From JADLGJ01 sp031423615 (GTDB lineage: Bacteria; Omnitrophota; Gorgyraeia; Zapsychrales; JANLHA01): a stretch of 45,710 nucleotides of DNA. Below the pieces are notes generated by a model, which was given only the letters and a program-made list of their open reading frames with translations, made no database searches and was not told the DNA's origin. The translations under genes and the position numbers were made by a program. The stretch is from the NCBI GenBank assembly GCA_031423615.1, contig JANPFV010000053.1, forward strand, positions 1 to 45,710. Reading direction: 5' to 3'. The number at the start of each line of letters is the position of its first letter. Within the stretch, counting starts at the first letter, position 1. Shown piece after piece: positions 23,733 to 32,845 of the stretch.

Positions 23733-24911
23733 ATGACCGTGGAAACCGCATTCAACATTGAATTTTCAGATCGCCTCAAAGAATTACCGCCGTACCTTTT
23801 CGTTGAAATCGACAAAGCCAAGCGCCAAGCGCGCGCGGAAGGCCGCGATATTATTGACTTAGGCGTCGGCGATCCGGATACTCCGACGCTGCCGCACATT
23901 ATCACCGCAATGCAAAAGGCCGTGACCGATCCAGCCAATCACCGCTACGCTTTTGATGCGGGTTTGCCATTATTGCGTACGGAAATTGCTAGCTGGTTTA
24001 AAAAGCGTTTTGGCGTTGAGCTCAATCCCGACAACGAAATTTATCCTCTGATTGGTTCCAAAGAAGGCTTGGCGCATTTACCGCTGGGAATCATCAACCC
24101 CAAAGACAAAGTCATTTTGACCGATCCAGCTTATCCCGCTTACCGCGCCTCGATTGCTTTTGCCGGTGGAAAAATTCAAAATCTTCCCCTGAAGGAAGGC
24201 CATGGTTTTTTGCCTGATTTAAAAAAATTAGCGGAAATCAAAGACGCTAAAGCGATGTGGGTTAACTATCCTAATAATCCTACCTCGGCGACCGCAAATC
24301 TTGAATTTTATAAAGAACTGGTCGCTGTCGCCAAAGATAAAGGAATCATCTTGGTTTCGGACATGGCGTATTCCGAAATTTATTTTGACGGCGAGAAACC
24401 GCCAAGCATCCTCGAAGTCGAAGGAGCTAAAGATATCGCCATTGAATTTCATTCCTTTTCTAAAACGTACAACATGACCGGCTGGCGCATTGGCTGGGCC
24501 TGCGGAAATCCTAAACTTATTGCCGCATTAGCCAAGGTCAAATCGAATTTCGATTCTGGAATTTTTCAAGCCATACAAGTCGCCGCTGTCACCGCCTTAA
24601 GAACGAATCCGGAAGAAATCGAAGATCTCCGTCGGATGTATCAGGAGCGGCGCGATCTTTTAATCAACGGTTTACGCGGGGTTGGCTGGAAGATCCCGCC
24701 GCCGAAAGCCGCGTTTTACATCTGGGCACGTCTGCCGAAAGGTTATACATCGTCGATAGAAACAGCCGCGAAGTTTTTACAAGAAGCCAATGTCGTGGTC
24801 ACACCGGGAATTGGTTTTGGCGAAGCCGGTGAAGGATTTGTGCGCATGACTATCACCATGCCCAAAGATCGTTTAAACGAAGCCATTGAACGCTTGACGA
24901 AAATTTTATAA
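23733..24911 (+). CDS. dapL: LL-diaminopimelate aminotransferase
   Basis: The 392-residue class I PLP aminotransferase is placed as DapL, which makes LL-DAP directly from tetrahydrodipicolinate, bypassing DapD, DapC and DapE. Motifs are IDLGVGDPDTPT, YPNNPTSA, and SFSKTYNMTGWRIGWACG containing the PLP lysine. The N-terminal FSDRLKELPPYLFVEIDKAK segment is characteristic of the DapL2/MTH52-type group. Position next to dapB, dapA, dapF and lysA, and the absence of dapD/E here, supports the role; a general aspartate-type transaminase cannot be excluded from sequence alone. GAGG precedes the ATG. Confidence 0.88.
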   Translation: MTVETAFNIEFSDRLKELPPYLFVEIDKAKRQARAEGRDIIDLGVGDPDTPTLPHIITAMQKAVTDPANHRYAFDAGLPLLRTEIASWFKKRFGVELNPDNEIYPLIGSKEGLAHLPLGIINPKDKVILTDPAYPAYRASIAFAGGKIQNLPLKEGHGFLPDLKKLAEIKDAKAMWVNYPNNPTSATANLEFYKELVAVAKDKGIILVSDMAYSEIYFDGEKPPSILEVEGAKDIAIEFHSFSKTYNMTGWRIGWACGNPKLIAALAKVKSNFDSGIFQAIQVAAVTALRTNPEEIEDLRRMYQERRDLLINGLRGVGWKIPPPKAAFYIWARLPKGYTSSIETAAKFLQEANVVVTPGIGFGEAGEGFVRMTITMPKDRLNEAIERLTKIL

Positions 24912-24954
24912 TGAAAGGATGGGGGGAGAAAACTTTCCCAACATTCCTAAAAAT

Positions 24955-25374
24955 ATGCCTACTGTCTATTTAGCTTACGGATCAAATATGGGGGACCGCC
25001 GTCAGAATATTAATGACACAATCGGTCTATTAAATAAAAATGGTATTAAAGTCACCGTGGTGTCGAAACCTATTGAAACCAGACCTATCGGTGGAATACC
25101 GCAGGCGCATTTTCTTAATGGTGTCATGGCCGCTGAAACAAAACTGACTCCCACAAAACTTCTTTTACACATCAAAATGATCGAACAAAAAATCGGGCGC
25201 GTCAAAGGTCTCCGCAATGGCCCGCGTCCCATCGATATCGATATTCTGCTTTACGGCAATTTGAAAATCAAAAACGATAAATTACAAATCCCGCATCCAC
25301 AAATCAATCAAAGAAAATTTGTCCACGAACCCTTAAAGGAAATACAAAAAGTAGGGTCTGTCCCTACTTTTTGA
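24955..25374 (+). CDS. folK: 2-amino-4-hydroxy-6-hydroxymethyldihydropteridine pyrophosphokinase
   Basis: The 139-residue protein transfers pyrophosphate to 6-hydroxymethyl-dihydropterin in folate synthesis. It starts VYLAYGSNMGDRRQNI, and IGRVKGLRNGPRPIDIDILLY is the signature, with the two metal-binding aspartates in DID. The ATG at 24955 gives the usual N-terminus but lacks a ribosome site; one at 24919 adds 12 residues and has GAAAGG touching it. The last residues, KVGSVPTF, are encoded by a terminator-like hairpin that supplies the stop, so the tail is atypical. Confidence 0.92.
   Translation: MPTVYLAYGSNMGDRRQNINDTIGLLNKNGIKVTVVSKPIETRPIGGIPQAHFLNGVMAAETKLTPTKLLLHIKMIEQKIGRVKGLRNGPRPIDIDILLYGNLKIKNDKLQIPHPQINQRKFVHEPLKEIQKVGSVPTF
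25346..25372 (+). terminator. Hairpin overlapping the folK stop codon
   Basis: AAAAAGTAGGG (25346-25356) and CCCTACTTTTT (25362-25372) form a perfect 11-bp stem with loop TCTGT, followed directly by TGA. It has the form of an intrinsic terminator but lies only 10 bases before panC. It may be a small repeat element that landed at the end of folK. Confidence 0.6.
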
Positions 25375-25381
25375 TCCGGTC

Positions 25382-26230
25382 ATGAAAATCGCCACCACCA
25401 TACCCCAACTGCATAACGCTTTATCTCTCGCGCGCAAAAAAAACAAATCCGTCGGCTTTGTCCCGACGATGGGCGCATTGCATGAAGGCCATGCTTCACT
25501 GTTGCGCCGTTCCAGAAAAGATAATGATATCAGTGTCCTTAGCATTTTTGTCAACCCTACACAATTCGGCCCCCATGAAGATTTTACAAAATACCCTCGA
25601 GACAAAAAAAAAGATGTTTTATTGGCAAAGAAAGAAAATGTTGATATAATTTTTTATCCGTCGGAAAAATTGATGTACCCGCCGGGATTTACAACATATG
25701 TAGAAACAACTGAACTGAGTTACATGTTAGAGGGCCGCGTACGTCCCGGACATTTTCGTGGTGTTATGACGGTGGTAACAAAATTGCTCAACTTGATCAC
25801 TCCCAGCACCATGTATTTAGGCGCCAAAGATGCTCAACAGTGCATGATTCTAAAGCGAATGGTTACGGATTTGAATATTTCCACGCGCATTGTTATCTGT
25901 CCGACGGTTCGTGAAGCAGATGGATTAGCGATGAGCTCACGAAATCAGTACTTGTCACCGGCTGATCGGAAAGATGCAACTGTCCTCTTTAGCTCTTTGC
26001 AACTGGCGCAGACTGAAATCAAGCGGGGACTCCGGGATGCGGTCAAAGTCCGCTTTCTGATTGAACAAAATATACGGGCTCACAGTAAAGGTGAGATTGA
26101 TTATGTGGCTTGTGTAGATGGAGAAACCCTTGAACCGTTGACGACGGTTCAAGGACATGTTCTTATCACCCTCGCTGTCCGGTGGGAAAAGACCCGCTTA
26201 ATTGACAATGTCAGCTTAATTGTGAAATGA
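25382..26230 (+). CDS. panC: Pantothenate synthetase
   Basis: The 282-residue protein joins pantoate and beta-alanine with ATP. VPTMGALHEGHASLLRRS is the HxGH nucleotide site, FVNPTQFGPHEDFTKYPR and the KDAQQCMILKRMV region follow, and a degenerate KMSKS site appears as GLAMSSRNQYLS. Length is normal. It begins 7 bases after the folK stop and is followed by an aspartate dehydrogenase. Confidence 0.95.
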   Translation: MKIATTIPQLHNALSLARKKNKSVGFVPTMGALHEGHASLLRRSRKDNDISVLSIFVNPTQFGPHEDFTKYPRDKKKDVLLAKKENVDIIFYPSEKLMYPPGFTTYVETTELSYMLEGRVRPGHFRGVMTVVTKLLNLITPSTMYLGAKDAQQCMILKRMVTDLNISTRIVICPTVREADGLAMSSRNQYLSPADRKDATVLFSSLQLAQTEIKRGLRDAVKVRFLIEQNIRAHSKGEIDYVACVDGETLEPLTTVQGHVLITLAVRWEKTRLIDNVSLIVK

Positions 26231-26237
26231 ATCCCTA

Positions 26238-27065
26238 ATGCCTCTGGCTATTAAAAAATTACGTATTGGAATTTTGGGTTGCGGGGCGATCGGCTCGCGG
26301 ATTGCAAAAAGCATTACGCAGGAATTGAGTGGGTGTTGCCGCTTAAGCGGATTTTATGATTGCGATCCGGCCAAAATGATTTTTTTGGCAAAAACTTTAA
26401 AAATGAGCGAACTTAAAAAGCGCTCCTTGACGGAATTGATTCGCACTTGCGACATTATGGTTGAAGCCGTCAATTCAACAGAAACGGCCCAATTCATTGA
26501 AGCGGCGATCAACGCCCGCCGCCACGTTCTGGCCATGAGCGTCGGCAAATTGCTCGGTCGCGATGATATTTTTGCTCTCGCGGTTAAAAAAAGATGCCAC
26601 CTTTTGGTCCCCTCAGGAGCCATCGCGGGGCTCGACGCTCTTAAAGCCGTGAGTCTTGTCAATATTGAAAGGATTATTCTTACGACCCGCAAACCCGTTG
26701 CTGGCTTTACCCAAAACGCTTATCTTGAAAAAAATAAAATTTATTTATCCTCCTTGTTAGGTGAAACCATTCTTTTTGACGGCAGTGTTCGTGAGGCCGT
26801 CCGTTATTTTCCACAAAATATCAATGTGGCCGCGACATTAGCTTTTGCGAGTCAAACACCCAAAAAGATCCGTGTCCGTATCGTCACATCACCCGAATAC
26901 AAAATCAATTCCCACGAAATTGAAATCAAAGGAGAATTTGGCCGGATCATGACCCGGACGGAAAATGTCACTTGTCCGGATAATCCCAAAACCAGCTGGC
27001 TTGCGGTTTTATCGGCCATCCGGACACTCAAAGACTTTTGTACAGGGTCACGCATTGGAACTTAA
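26238..27065 (+). CDS. nadX: L-aspartate dehydrogenase-like protein
   Basis: The 275-residue protein matches the aspartate dehydrogenase family. It has the Rossmann motif GILGCGAIGSRIAKSI, a PSGAIAGLDALKAV strand-loop, NINVAATLAFA and a C-terminal NPKTSWLAVLSAI. Known members oxidise aspartate to iminoaspartate, which feeds NAD synthesis in place of NadB. No nadA or nadC is adjacent. It lies 7 bases after panC, so cofactor-related genes are grouped. An alternative is a related homoserine-type dehydrogenase, but the NPKTSWLA tail favours aspartate. Confidence 0.82.
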   Translation: MPLAIKKLRIGILGCGAIGSRIAKSITQELSGCCRLSGFYDCDPAKMIFLAKTLKMSELKKRSLTELIRTCDIMVEAVNSTETAQFIEAAINARRHVLAMSVGKLLGRDDIFALAVKKRCHLLVPSGAIAGLDALKAVSLVNIERIILTTRKPVAGFTQNAYLEKNKIYLSSLLGETILFDGSVREAVRYFPQNINVAATLAFASQTPKKIRVRIVTSPEYKINSHEIEIKGEFGRIMTRTENVTCPDNPKTSWLAVLSAIRTLKDFCTGSRIGT

Positions 27066-27119
27066 GGACATTCACAGTCCTTGGTAAAACAAAATCGTAT
27101 AGGAAGGGAGGTGAACATT

Positions 27120-27386
27120 ATGGCTAAAAAAGTCGCTAAGGTTGGCGTCAAGAAAGAAAAGGGTTACCTTTATTTCGTTGACAAGAATGGTGACGTTTCC
27201 GCAGCTTTGATGGCTCGCGGTGACAAAAAAGGCGGTAAACCTAAAAAGGTTGCTAAAGCTGGCGTTAAGAAAGAATCCGGCTTCCTTTATTTCGTCGACA
27301 AAGACGGGGACATCGCTTGTGCCGCTATGGTTCGCGGTGGCGCAAAGAAGAAAAAAGCAAAAAAAACCGCTAAAAAGCGTAAGTAG
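27120..27386 (+). CDS. Small lysine-rich protein with a tandem duplicated motif, unknown function
   Basis: The 88-residue product has two copies of about 40 residues. Each reads roughly KKVAKxGVKKExGxLYFVDKxGDxxxAxMxRG (residues 3-34 and 41-74), separated by GDKKGGKPK, and it ends in a lysine-rich tail (KKKKAKKTAKKRK). A very strong GGAGGTGA ribosome site sets the start, and a longer frame from 27081 is not needed. Composition suggests a nucleic-acid-binding or anion-binding protein made in quantity. I do not recognise a characterised family. The two copies are also alike at DNA level with many silent changes, so the protein is under constraint. A strong terminator follows. Confidence 0.85.
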   Translation: MAKKVAKVGVKKEKGYLYFVDKNGDVSAALMARGDKKGGKPKKVAKAGVKKESGFLYFVDKDGDIACAAMVRGGAKKKKAKKTAKKRK

Positions 27387-27401
27387 TCAACACAGAAATC
27401 T

Positions 27402-27454
27402 AAAATGGCCTTGTAGGGCACACGGGTGTCGTGCAAGGCCATTTTATTGTTTTT
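27402..27454 (+). terminator. Terminator after the small basic protein gene
   Basis: AAAATGGCCTTG (27402-27413) pairs with CAAGGCCATTTT (27434-27445); the 20-base interior can pair further. A T-rich ATTGTTTTT stretch follows. The A-run on the other side could let it act on both strands. Confidence 0.88.
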
Positions 27455-27471
27455 GGGGCCTGACGAGGGTC

Positions 27472-27500
27472 TTGACGTAAGAGACAAATTGGCGTAAAGT
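27472..27500 (+). promoter_or_regulatory. Promoter of uvrA
   Basis: TTGACG at 27472-27477 and TAAAGT at 27495-27500 are spaced by 17 bp. Start would be near 27507, two bases before the uvrA ATG, implying a leaderless transcript. No SOS (LexA) box is obvious. Confidence 0.6.
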
Positions 27501-27508
27501 TGTGGGCT

Positions 27509-30319
27509 ATGAATACGGATTACATCACAGTTCACAAGGCCCGGGAACACAATCTTAAAAACATCGACGTTAAGATCCCCCGCAACAAATTTACCGTCGT
27601 GACCGGCTTAAGCGGGTCGGGGAAATCGTCGCTCGCCTTTGACACCATTTATGCCGAAGGCCAGCGCCGGTATGTCGAGAGTTTATCGGCCTACGCCCGG
27701 CAATTCTTGGAACAACTGCAAAAACCAGATGTTGAATATATTACGGGTCTTTCTCCGACCATTTCCATCGAACAGAAAACCACCAGTCGCAATCCGCGCT
27801 CGACCGTCGCAACCCAAACGGAAATTTACGATTATCTGCGTCTGTTGTTCGCCCGCGTCGGCACACCCTATTGCCACAAGTGCGGTAAACCGATTGAACG
27901 TCAAACCGTAGAAGAAATCACACGTCAGATCCTGGCTGTGCCGGAAGGGACCAAGATCAATGTTCTCTCGCCGCTGATCCGCGGACGCAAAGGGGAATAC
28001 CGCGATATCGGCAAGCAAGTCTCCAAAGCGGGTTTTGCCCGTTACCGTTCAGACGGGGTGATCCGCGAAGTGGCCGACAAAGTCACTTTTGACAAATTCA
28101 AAATCCATCATATCGAAATCGTAGTGGACCGATTGGTGATCAAAAGCGCCGTGAAGAAACGCTTGACGGATTCGCTGGAAACCGCTCTGAAGATCGGCGA
28201 GGGGATTGTGATCATTGATTATAATGGCCAGCAGCCGGAAAAAACTTTCAGCGAACGTTACGCCTGTGTCGACTGCGGAACAAATCTTCTGGAAATCGAG
28301 CCGCGCATTTTTTCTTTCAATTCGCCTTATGGCGCGTGTCCTGAGTGTAATGGTCTAGGCACCAAAATGGAGATCGACCCCAGCTTGCTCATCCCCGACG
28401 TGAATAAACCCTGGGTTCAGGCGATTGCCCCTTGGAAGAGGGGAAACAAAAATTATTTAATGTATTACCGCGCCGTGATGCGCGAAATCGGCGCCGAATA
28501 TCAGGTCAATCAAACCACCCCTTTTAAAGACCTGCCCGCGAAATTCAAGCACATTATTTTCAATGGTTCCAATGATGAGGTCTGGGGCAAGCCCTTTGAA
28601 GGCATTCTCCATTATATGCAGCGGCTTTTCAAAGAAACGGACAGCGAATGGCTACAAGGAGAAATCAATCAATACATGTCGGAATCCCCCTGTCCCGATT
28701 GCCAAGGAAAACGCCTTAAAAAAGAATCCCTCGCCGTAAAAATCAACGGAAAAAACATCGCCCAGGTCACGGAATTTTCGATCAAAGAAGGAAAAGTTTT
28801 TTTTAATTCCCTAAAACTCACAACCGAACAAAAAAAGATCAGTGAGCAAATCCTTAAAGAAATTCAAAGACGATTGGACTTTTGCATTGATGTCGGCCTG
28901 GAGTATTTGACCTTAGATCGTAAAAGCGGGACTTTGTCCGGTGGAGAAGCGGAACGGATCCGCTTGGCGACCCAAGTCGGCTCGGGATTAGTCGGGGTTA
29001 TCTATATTCTCGATGAGCCCTCGATCGGTCTGCATCAGAAAGACAACGACCGTTTGCTCTCGACGCTTCATTCTTTGCGGGATATCGGCAATACCCTAAT
29101 CGTCGTAGAGCATGATGAAGACACGATCCGTAAAGCCGATTTTGTCATCGACATGGGTCCCGGGGCGGGTGAATTCGGCGGAGAAGTGATTTATGCCGGT
29201 GATGTGCCCGGCCTGATGAAATCATCCAAATCGTTGACAGGCCAATATCTCCGCGGAGAATTAAGCATCAAGATGCCGGAAGTGCGGCGGGAAACCGTCC
29301 ATACGAATTTTCTGAAACTGATCGGTGTTCGGGAACATAATCTTAAAAATGTGGATGTGTCATTTCCCTTGGGGACTTTTATTTGCATTACCGGTGTTTC
29401 CGGTTCCGGAAAATCGACGCTGATCAATGATGTCCTTTACAAGGCTCTGGCGCAAAAAATTTATCACGCTGCGGAAAAACCCGGGACCTTTAAGAAAATG
29501 GAAGGGAGCGAAAACATTGACAAAGTCATTGTCGTCGACCAATCACCCATCGGCCGCACCCCGCGCTCGAATCCTGCGACGTATACCGGCGTTTTTAGTT
29601 TGATTCGCGATCTTTTCAGCCAGATGCCGGAAGCAAAAATGCGCGGATACAAACCGGGACGGTTCAGTTTTAACGTTGCCGGCGGCCGCTGCGAGGCCTG
29701 TCACGGAGACGGAATCAAGAAAATCGAAATGCATTTTTTGCCCGACGTTTATATTGAATGCGAAGTCTGCCACGGCCGGCGTTTCACCGAGCAAACTCTG
29801 GATGTGCAATATAAGGGAAAGAACATCAGCGACGTCCTTAACCTTTCCGTGGAAGAGAGTTTAAAAATTTTCGAAAATATTCCCCGCGTTCGTAATATTG
29901 TCCAGACTTTAAGCGATGTCGGTCTCGGTTACGTGAAACTGGGCCAAGCCGCAACGACATTGTCCGGCGGAGAAGCGCAGCGCGTCAAGCTCGCGTCGGA
30001 ATTATGCAAACCTGCAACCGGAAAAACGCTTTATATTCTCGATGAACCCACCACAGGTTTGCATTTTGCCGACGTAGACAAACTCATGACCGTGCTGCAA
30101 AGGCTCGTCGATCGCGGCAACACCATTATCGTGATTGAACACAATTTGGAAGTGATCAAAAACGCGGATTACATCATTGATCTGGGTCCCGACGGTGGTG
30201 ACAAGGGAGGCGAGGTCGTTTTCAGCGGCACTCCCGAAGCCTTGTGTGAAAATAAAATGTCTCATACCGCAGAATATCTTAAAAAAATTTTAAAGGCATC
30301 TTCACTACAGTTGGTATAA
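27509..30319 (+). CDS. uvrA: Excinuclease ABC subunit A
   Basis: The 936-residue protein is the damage sensor of nucleotide excision repair. Two ABC ATPase modules are present: Walker A GLSGSGKSSLAF near residue 31 with LSGGEAERI in module one, and GVSGSGKSTL with LSGGEAQRVKLASEL in module two. Zinc sites appear as CHKCGKP, CVDCG with CPECNG, CPDCQG, and CEACHGDG with CEVCHGRRF. Length equals that of E. coli UvrA. The ATG at 27509 is preceded by no Shine-Dalgarno sequence and lies right after the promoter. The stop overlaps the -10 of the next gene. Confidence 0.98.
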   Translation: MNTDYITVHKAREHNLKNIDVKIPRNKFTVVTGLSGSGKSSLAFDTIYAEGQRRYVESLSAYARQFLEQLQKPDVEYITGLSPTISIEQKTTSRNPRSTVATQTEIYDYLRLLFARVGTPYCHKCGKPIERQTVEEITRQILAVPEGTKINVLSPLIRGRKGEYRDIGKQVSKAGFARYRSDGVIREVADKVTFDKFKIHHIEIVVDRLVIKSAVKKRLTDSLETALKIGEGIVIIDYNGQQPEKTFSERYACVDCGTNLLEIEPRIFSFNSPYGACPECNGLGTKMEIDPSLLIPDVNKPWVQAIAPWKRGNKNYLMYYRAVMREIGAEYQVNQTTPFKDLPAKFKHIIFNGSNDEVWGKPFEGILHYMQRLFKETDSEWLQGEINQYMSESPCPDCQGKRLKKESLAVKINGKNIAQVTEFSIKEGKVFFNSLKLTTEQKKISEQILKEIQRRLDFCIDVGLEYLTLDRKSGTLSGGEAERIRLATQVGSGLVGVIYILDEPSIGLHQKDNDRLLSTLHSLRDIGNTLIVVEHDEDTIRKADFVIDMGPGAGEFGGEVIYAGDVPGLMKSSKSLTGQYLRGELSIKMPEVRRETVHTNFLKLIGVREHNLKNVDVSFPLGTFICITGVSGSGKSTLINDVLYKALAQKIYHAAEKPGTFKKMEGSENIDKVIVVDQSPIGRTPRSNPATYTGVFSLIRDLFSQMPEAKMRGYKPGRFSFNVAGGRCEACHGDGIKKIEMHFLPDVYIECEVCHGRRFTEQTLDVQYKGKNISDVLNLSVEESLKIFENIPRVRNIVQTLSDVGLGYVKLGQAATTLSGGEAQRVKLASELCKPATGKTLYILDEPTTGLHFADVDKLMTVLQRLVDRGNTIIVIEHNLEVIKNADYIIDLGPDGGDKGGEVVFSGTPEALCENKMSHTAEYLKKILKASSLQLV

Positions 30320-30320
30320 T
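30312..30320 (+). promoter_or_regulatory. Extended -10 promoter of the TPR gene
   Basis: TGGTATAAT (30312-30320) is a perfect extended -10 element; no -35 match is seen. It lies on the uvrA stop codon and 8 bases before the next ATG, again predicting a leaderless mRNA. Confidence 0.5.
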
Positions 30321-30328
30321 ACGGCTTT

Positions 30329-32830
30329 ATGAATTTAAAATCCTCTCTCAAGGTCGTTTTCTTAACATCGGTCCTGGCCGCCGGAGGCTTTGTTCTCTCT
30401 CCTTCAATCCAGGCCGACCAGTTGGAGGACGAACTTTTTCTCGTCGCGCAAAAAGCCTTTGAAGATGGGTTTTACGATGTGGCGATGCGTTATATTGAGC
30501 AATTCCAGCAAAAATATCCCACTTCGCAAAAAACCGTCCAGACCAAGTTGCTTTTAGGGCAATGTTATTTTTTCAAGAACCAATATCTCAAGGCTTTTGA
30601 AATTTTTCAGTCTCTCAGCCAGTATACGGAATTCCGGGACGCAACCCTTTTTTGGCTGGGAGAAACGTATTTTAAAGGCGGCGATTTTAAGCAGGCGGAA
30701 AAAAATTATTTACAACTTATCAATACCTATCCTAACTCCTCCTATCTGCCGCAGGCTCTCTATTCCCTCGGCTGGACTTATTTTGAGCAGACCAATTATC
30801 CAAACGCCGAAGAGACTTTTGCCAAACTCATTTCCCATTATCCCCACCACAGCCTCAGCGAAGAAGCCGCTTTCAAAATAGGTGAATGCAACCATAACGC
30901 CGGGGAGCATTCCCAGGCCATTAAATTCTTCACCGATTTTATTACGATCTATCCCAAATCACCGCGTTTAAGCGAAGCGCTTTTCTTTATAGCTGAATCT
31001 TATTACAGTAAGGAAGATTACCTTTCTGCCGTTGGATTTTATGCCCAGGCCGGGGACAAAGCGTATGATCCTAAAATCGCCATGTTGTCTAAAATTGGAC
31101 TGGGGTGGAGTTATTTAAAATTACAAAAGTTGGATCTTGCGCAAAAAAGTTTTGAAGAAGCGGACAAAATCGCGCAGGAGAAGAACCTCCCGGCGGAAGA
31201 TGTCTTGTTCGGGTTGGCCACACTTTATGCGGACGCCGGCGATTCTCTGCGGGCCGGCGAAGCGTATCAGAAATTAATCACCCAATTTCCGCAGAGTCCG
31301 CGTCTCGCCCAGGCGTATCTGGGGAAAGCCAATTCAGATTATGCGCGGGCCGACTATGCCGGGGCCGTCACGAATTATCAAAATTTGATCCAAAATTTTT
31401 CTAAAAACTCGGCGCAGACAGAAATTATTGAAAAGGCTTATTATGGCCTGGCCTGGACATTTCTTAAAAGCGGCAAGACCGAGCAGGCCATCCAAAGTTT
31501 TCAAGATATTGTCACTCAATCAACGAGCAAAATCGCCCGCGGAAGTGCTTTGACCCAAATCGGGGATGCTTATCAGGAAATCAATGAACTGGAAAAGGCC
31601 GTACAGATTTATGACCAGATTTTACGCGAATATCCCGACACCGTTTATGCGGATTATGCGCAATTCCGTCAAGGAATTGCCCTTTTGAAGGCGAATAAAA
31701 TTGAGGCCGCGACACTTTCCTTCCAGGGTTTGCAAGCCAATTTCCCCAAGAGCAAATATCTTAACGAAGTAAAATATTATTTAGCCTTGGCGTATTTTAA
31801 AAAAGAGGCCTGGGACCAATCCCTCCGGCTGGCCAAAGCTTATCTTGATGAGCCCAGTGAGGCAAAAAATTTTATTCCGGAGGCCAACTACCTTTTAGGG
31901 CTGGCGAATTTTAATTCGAAAAAATATGAGCAGACCCTCAATATTTTTCAACGGCTTGTTAAAAACTATCCGGAGCAAAAAAATGTCACTCCGATCGCCG
32001 AACTTTATATTGCCAAATCCCTTTTTGCTTTAGGCAAAAGCAAGGAAGCCATTGAAAAATTTACGGCCATCAACAAACTTTATCCTCAGACGGAAGCCGC
32101 GGCCCAAGCCGTCTTGTGGCTTGGCGATTACTATCTCGATGAAGGGAAATATCCCGCGGCCATCCAATATTACAATCACTTCATCACTACCTTTCCCGGA
32201 AGTGAAAAAATAAATCTCGTTTACTATGAACTGGGACAAAGTTATCAAGGGGCCGAGCAACTGCAAGACGCCTTAAACGCTTACAAAAAAGTCACGGAAA
32301 ATCCCGACAAAGAAATTTTCGCAAAAGCCAAACTGGCTGTTGCGGATATTTTTTCCAAGGATATGGATCCGCAAACAGCCATCGACACTTACCAAAACAT
32401 TGCCCAAACCATTCCGGAATTCAAGAAAGAAGCTCTCCTGCGAGTGGCCGATATTTATAAAAACAATAAAAATTATGCTAAGGCCATTACCACCTATGAA
32501 GCGGCTTTGAGGGCCTCGACGTCAGTCAGTAAAAGTGATGCGGCCGCCCTGCAATTTGAAATAGGGGACACTTACGAATTGCTCCATGATTCGGCCAAGG
32601 CGGTTGAGGCTTATTTGAAAATTTCTTATCTCTTTCCCGACGAAAAGAACTGGGTCATCAAATCCTATCTGCGTCTGGCCCGGATATTTGAAGACGGCTC
32701 CCAATGGGAGCAGGCGGCCACCATTTATAATAAAATAATTGTTTTTAACACCGACGAGTCGAAGTACGCCAAAGAACGCTTGGACTGGATCGCCGCCAAT
32801 ACGAAGGCCAATACTCAGACTACGCCATAA
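30329..32830 (+). CDS. Exported TPR-repeat protein (Tol/Exb-associated)
   Basis: The 833-residue protein has a signal peptide (about residues 1-29, ending SPSIQA) and then repeated 34-37-residue TPR units through nearly the whole length, rich in YxxAxxxFxxLxxxYPxS and ALYxLGxxYFxxxxYxxA patterns. Units resemble those of YbgF/CpoB and BamD-type periplasmic proteins. It is directly upstream of exbB and exbD with a 15-base gap, so it likely works in the periplasm with this proton-driven complex, for instance as a scaffold. The specific partner is unknown. No enzymatic domain is seen. Confidence 0.85.
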   Translation: MNLKSSLKVVFLTSVLAAGGFVLSPSIQADQLEDELFLVAQKAFEDGFYDVAMRYIEQFQQKYPTSQKTVQTKLLLGQCYFFKNQYLKAFEIFQSLSQYTEFRDATLFWLGETYFKGGDFKQAEKNYLQLINTYPNSSYLPQALYSLGWTYFEQTNYPNAEETFAKLISHYPHHSLSEEAAFKIGECNHNAGEHSQAIKFFTDFITIYPKSPRLSEALFFIAESYYSKEDYLSAVGFYAQAGDKAYDPKIAMLSKIGLGWSYLKLQKLDLAQKSFEEADKIAQEKNLPAEDVLFGLATLYADAGDSLRAGEAYQKLITQFPQSPRLAQAYLGKANSDYARADYAGAVTNYQNLIQNFSKNSAQTEIIEKAYYGLAWTFLKSGKTEQAIQSFQDIVTQSTSKIARGSALTQIGDAYQEINELEKAVQIYDQILREYPDTVYADYAQFRQGIALLKANKIEAATLSFQGLQANFPKSKYLNEVKYYLALAYFKKEAWDQSLRLAKAYLDEPSEAKNFIPEANYLLGLANFNSKKYEQTLNIFQRLVKNYPEQKNVTPIAELYIAKSLFALGKSKEAIEKFTAINKLYPQTEAAAQAVLWLGDYYLDEGKYPAAIQYYNHFITTFPGSEKINLVYYELGQSYQGAEQLQDALNAYKKVTENPDKEIFAKAKLAVADIFSKDMDPQTAIDTYQNIAQTIPEFKKEALLRVADIYKNNKNYAKAITTYEAALRASTSVSKSDAAALQFEIGDTYELLHDSAKAVEAYLKISYLFPDEKNWVIKSYLRLARIFEDGSQWEQAATIYNKIIVFNTDESKYAKERLDWIAANTKANTQTTP

Positions 32831-32845
32831 AATTTACGAGGTCCT

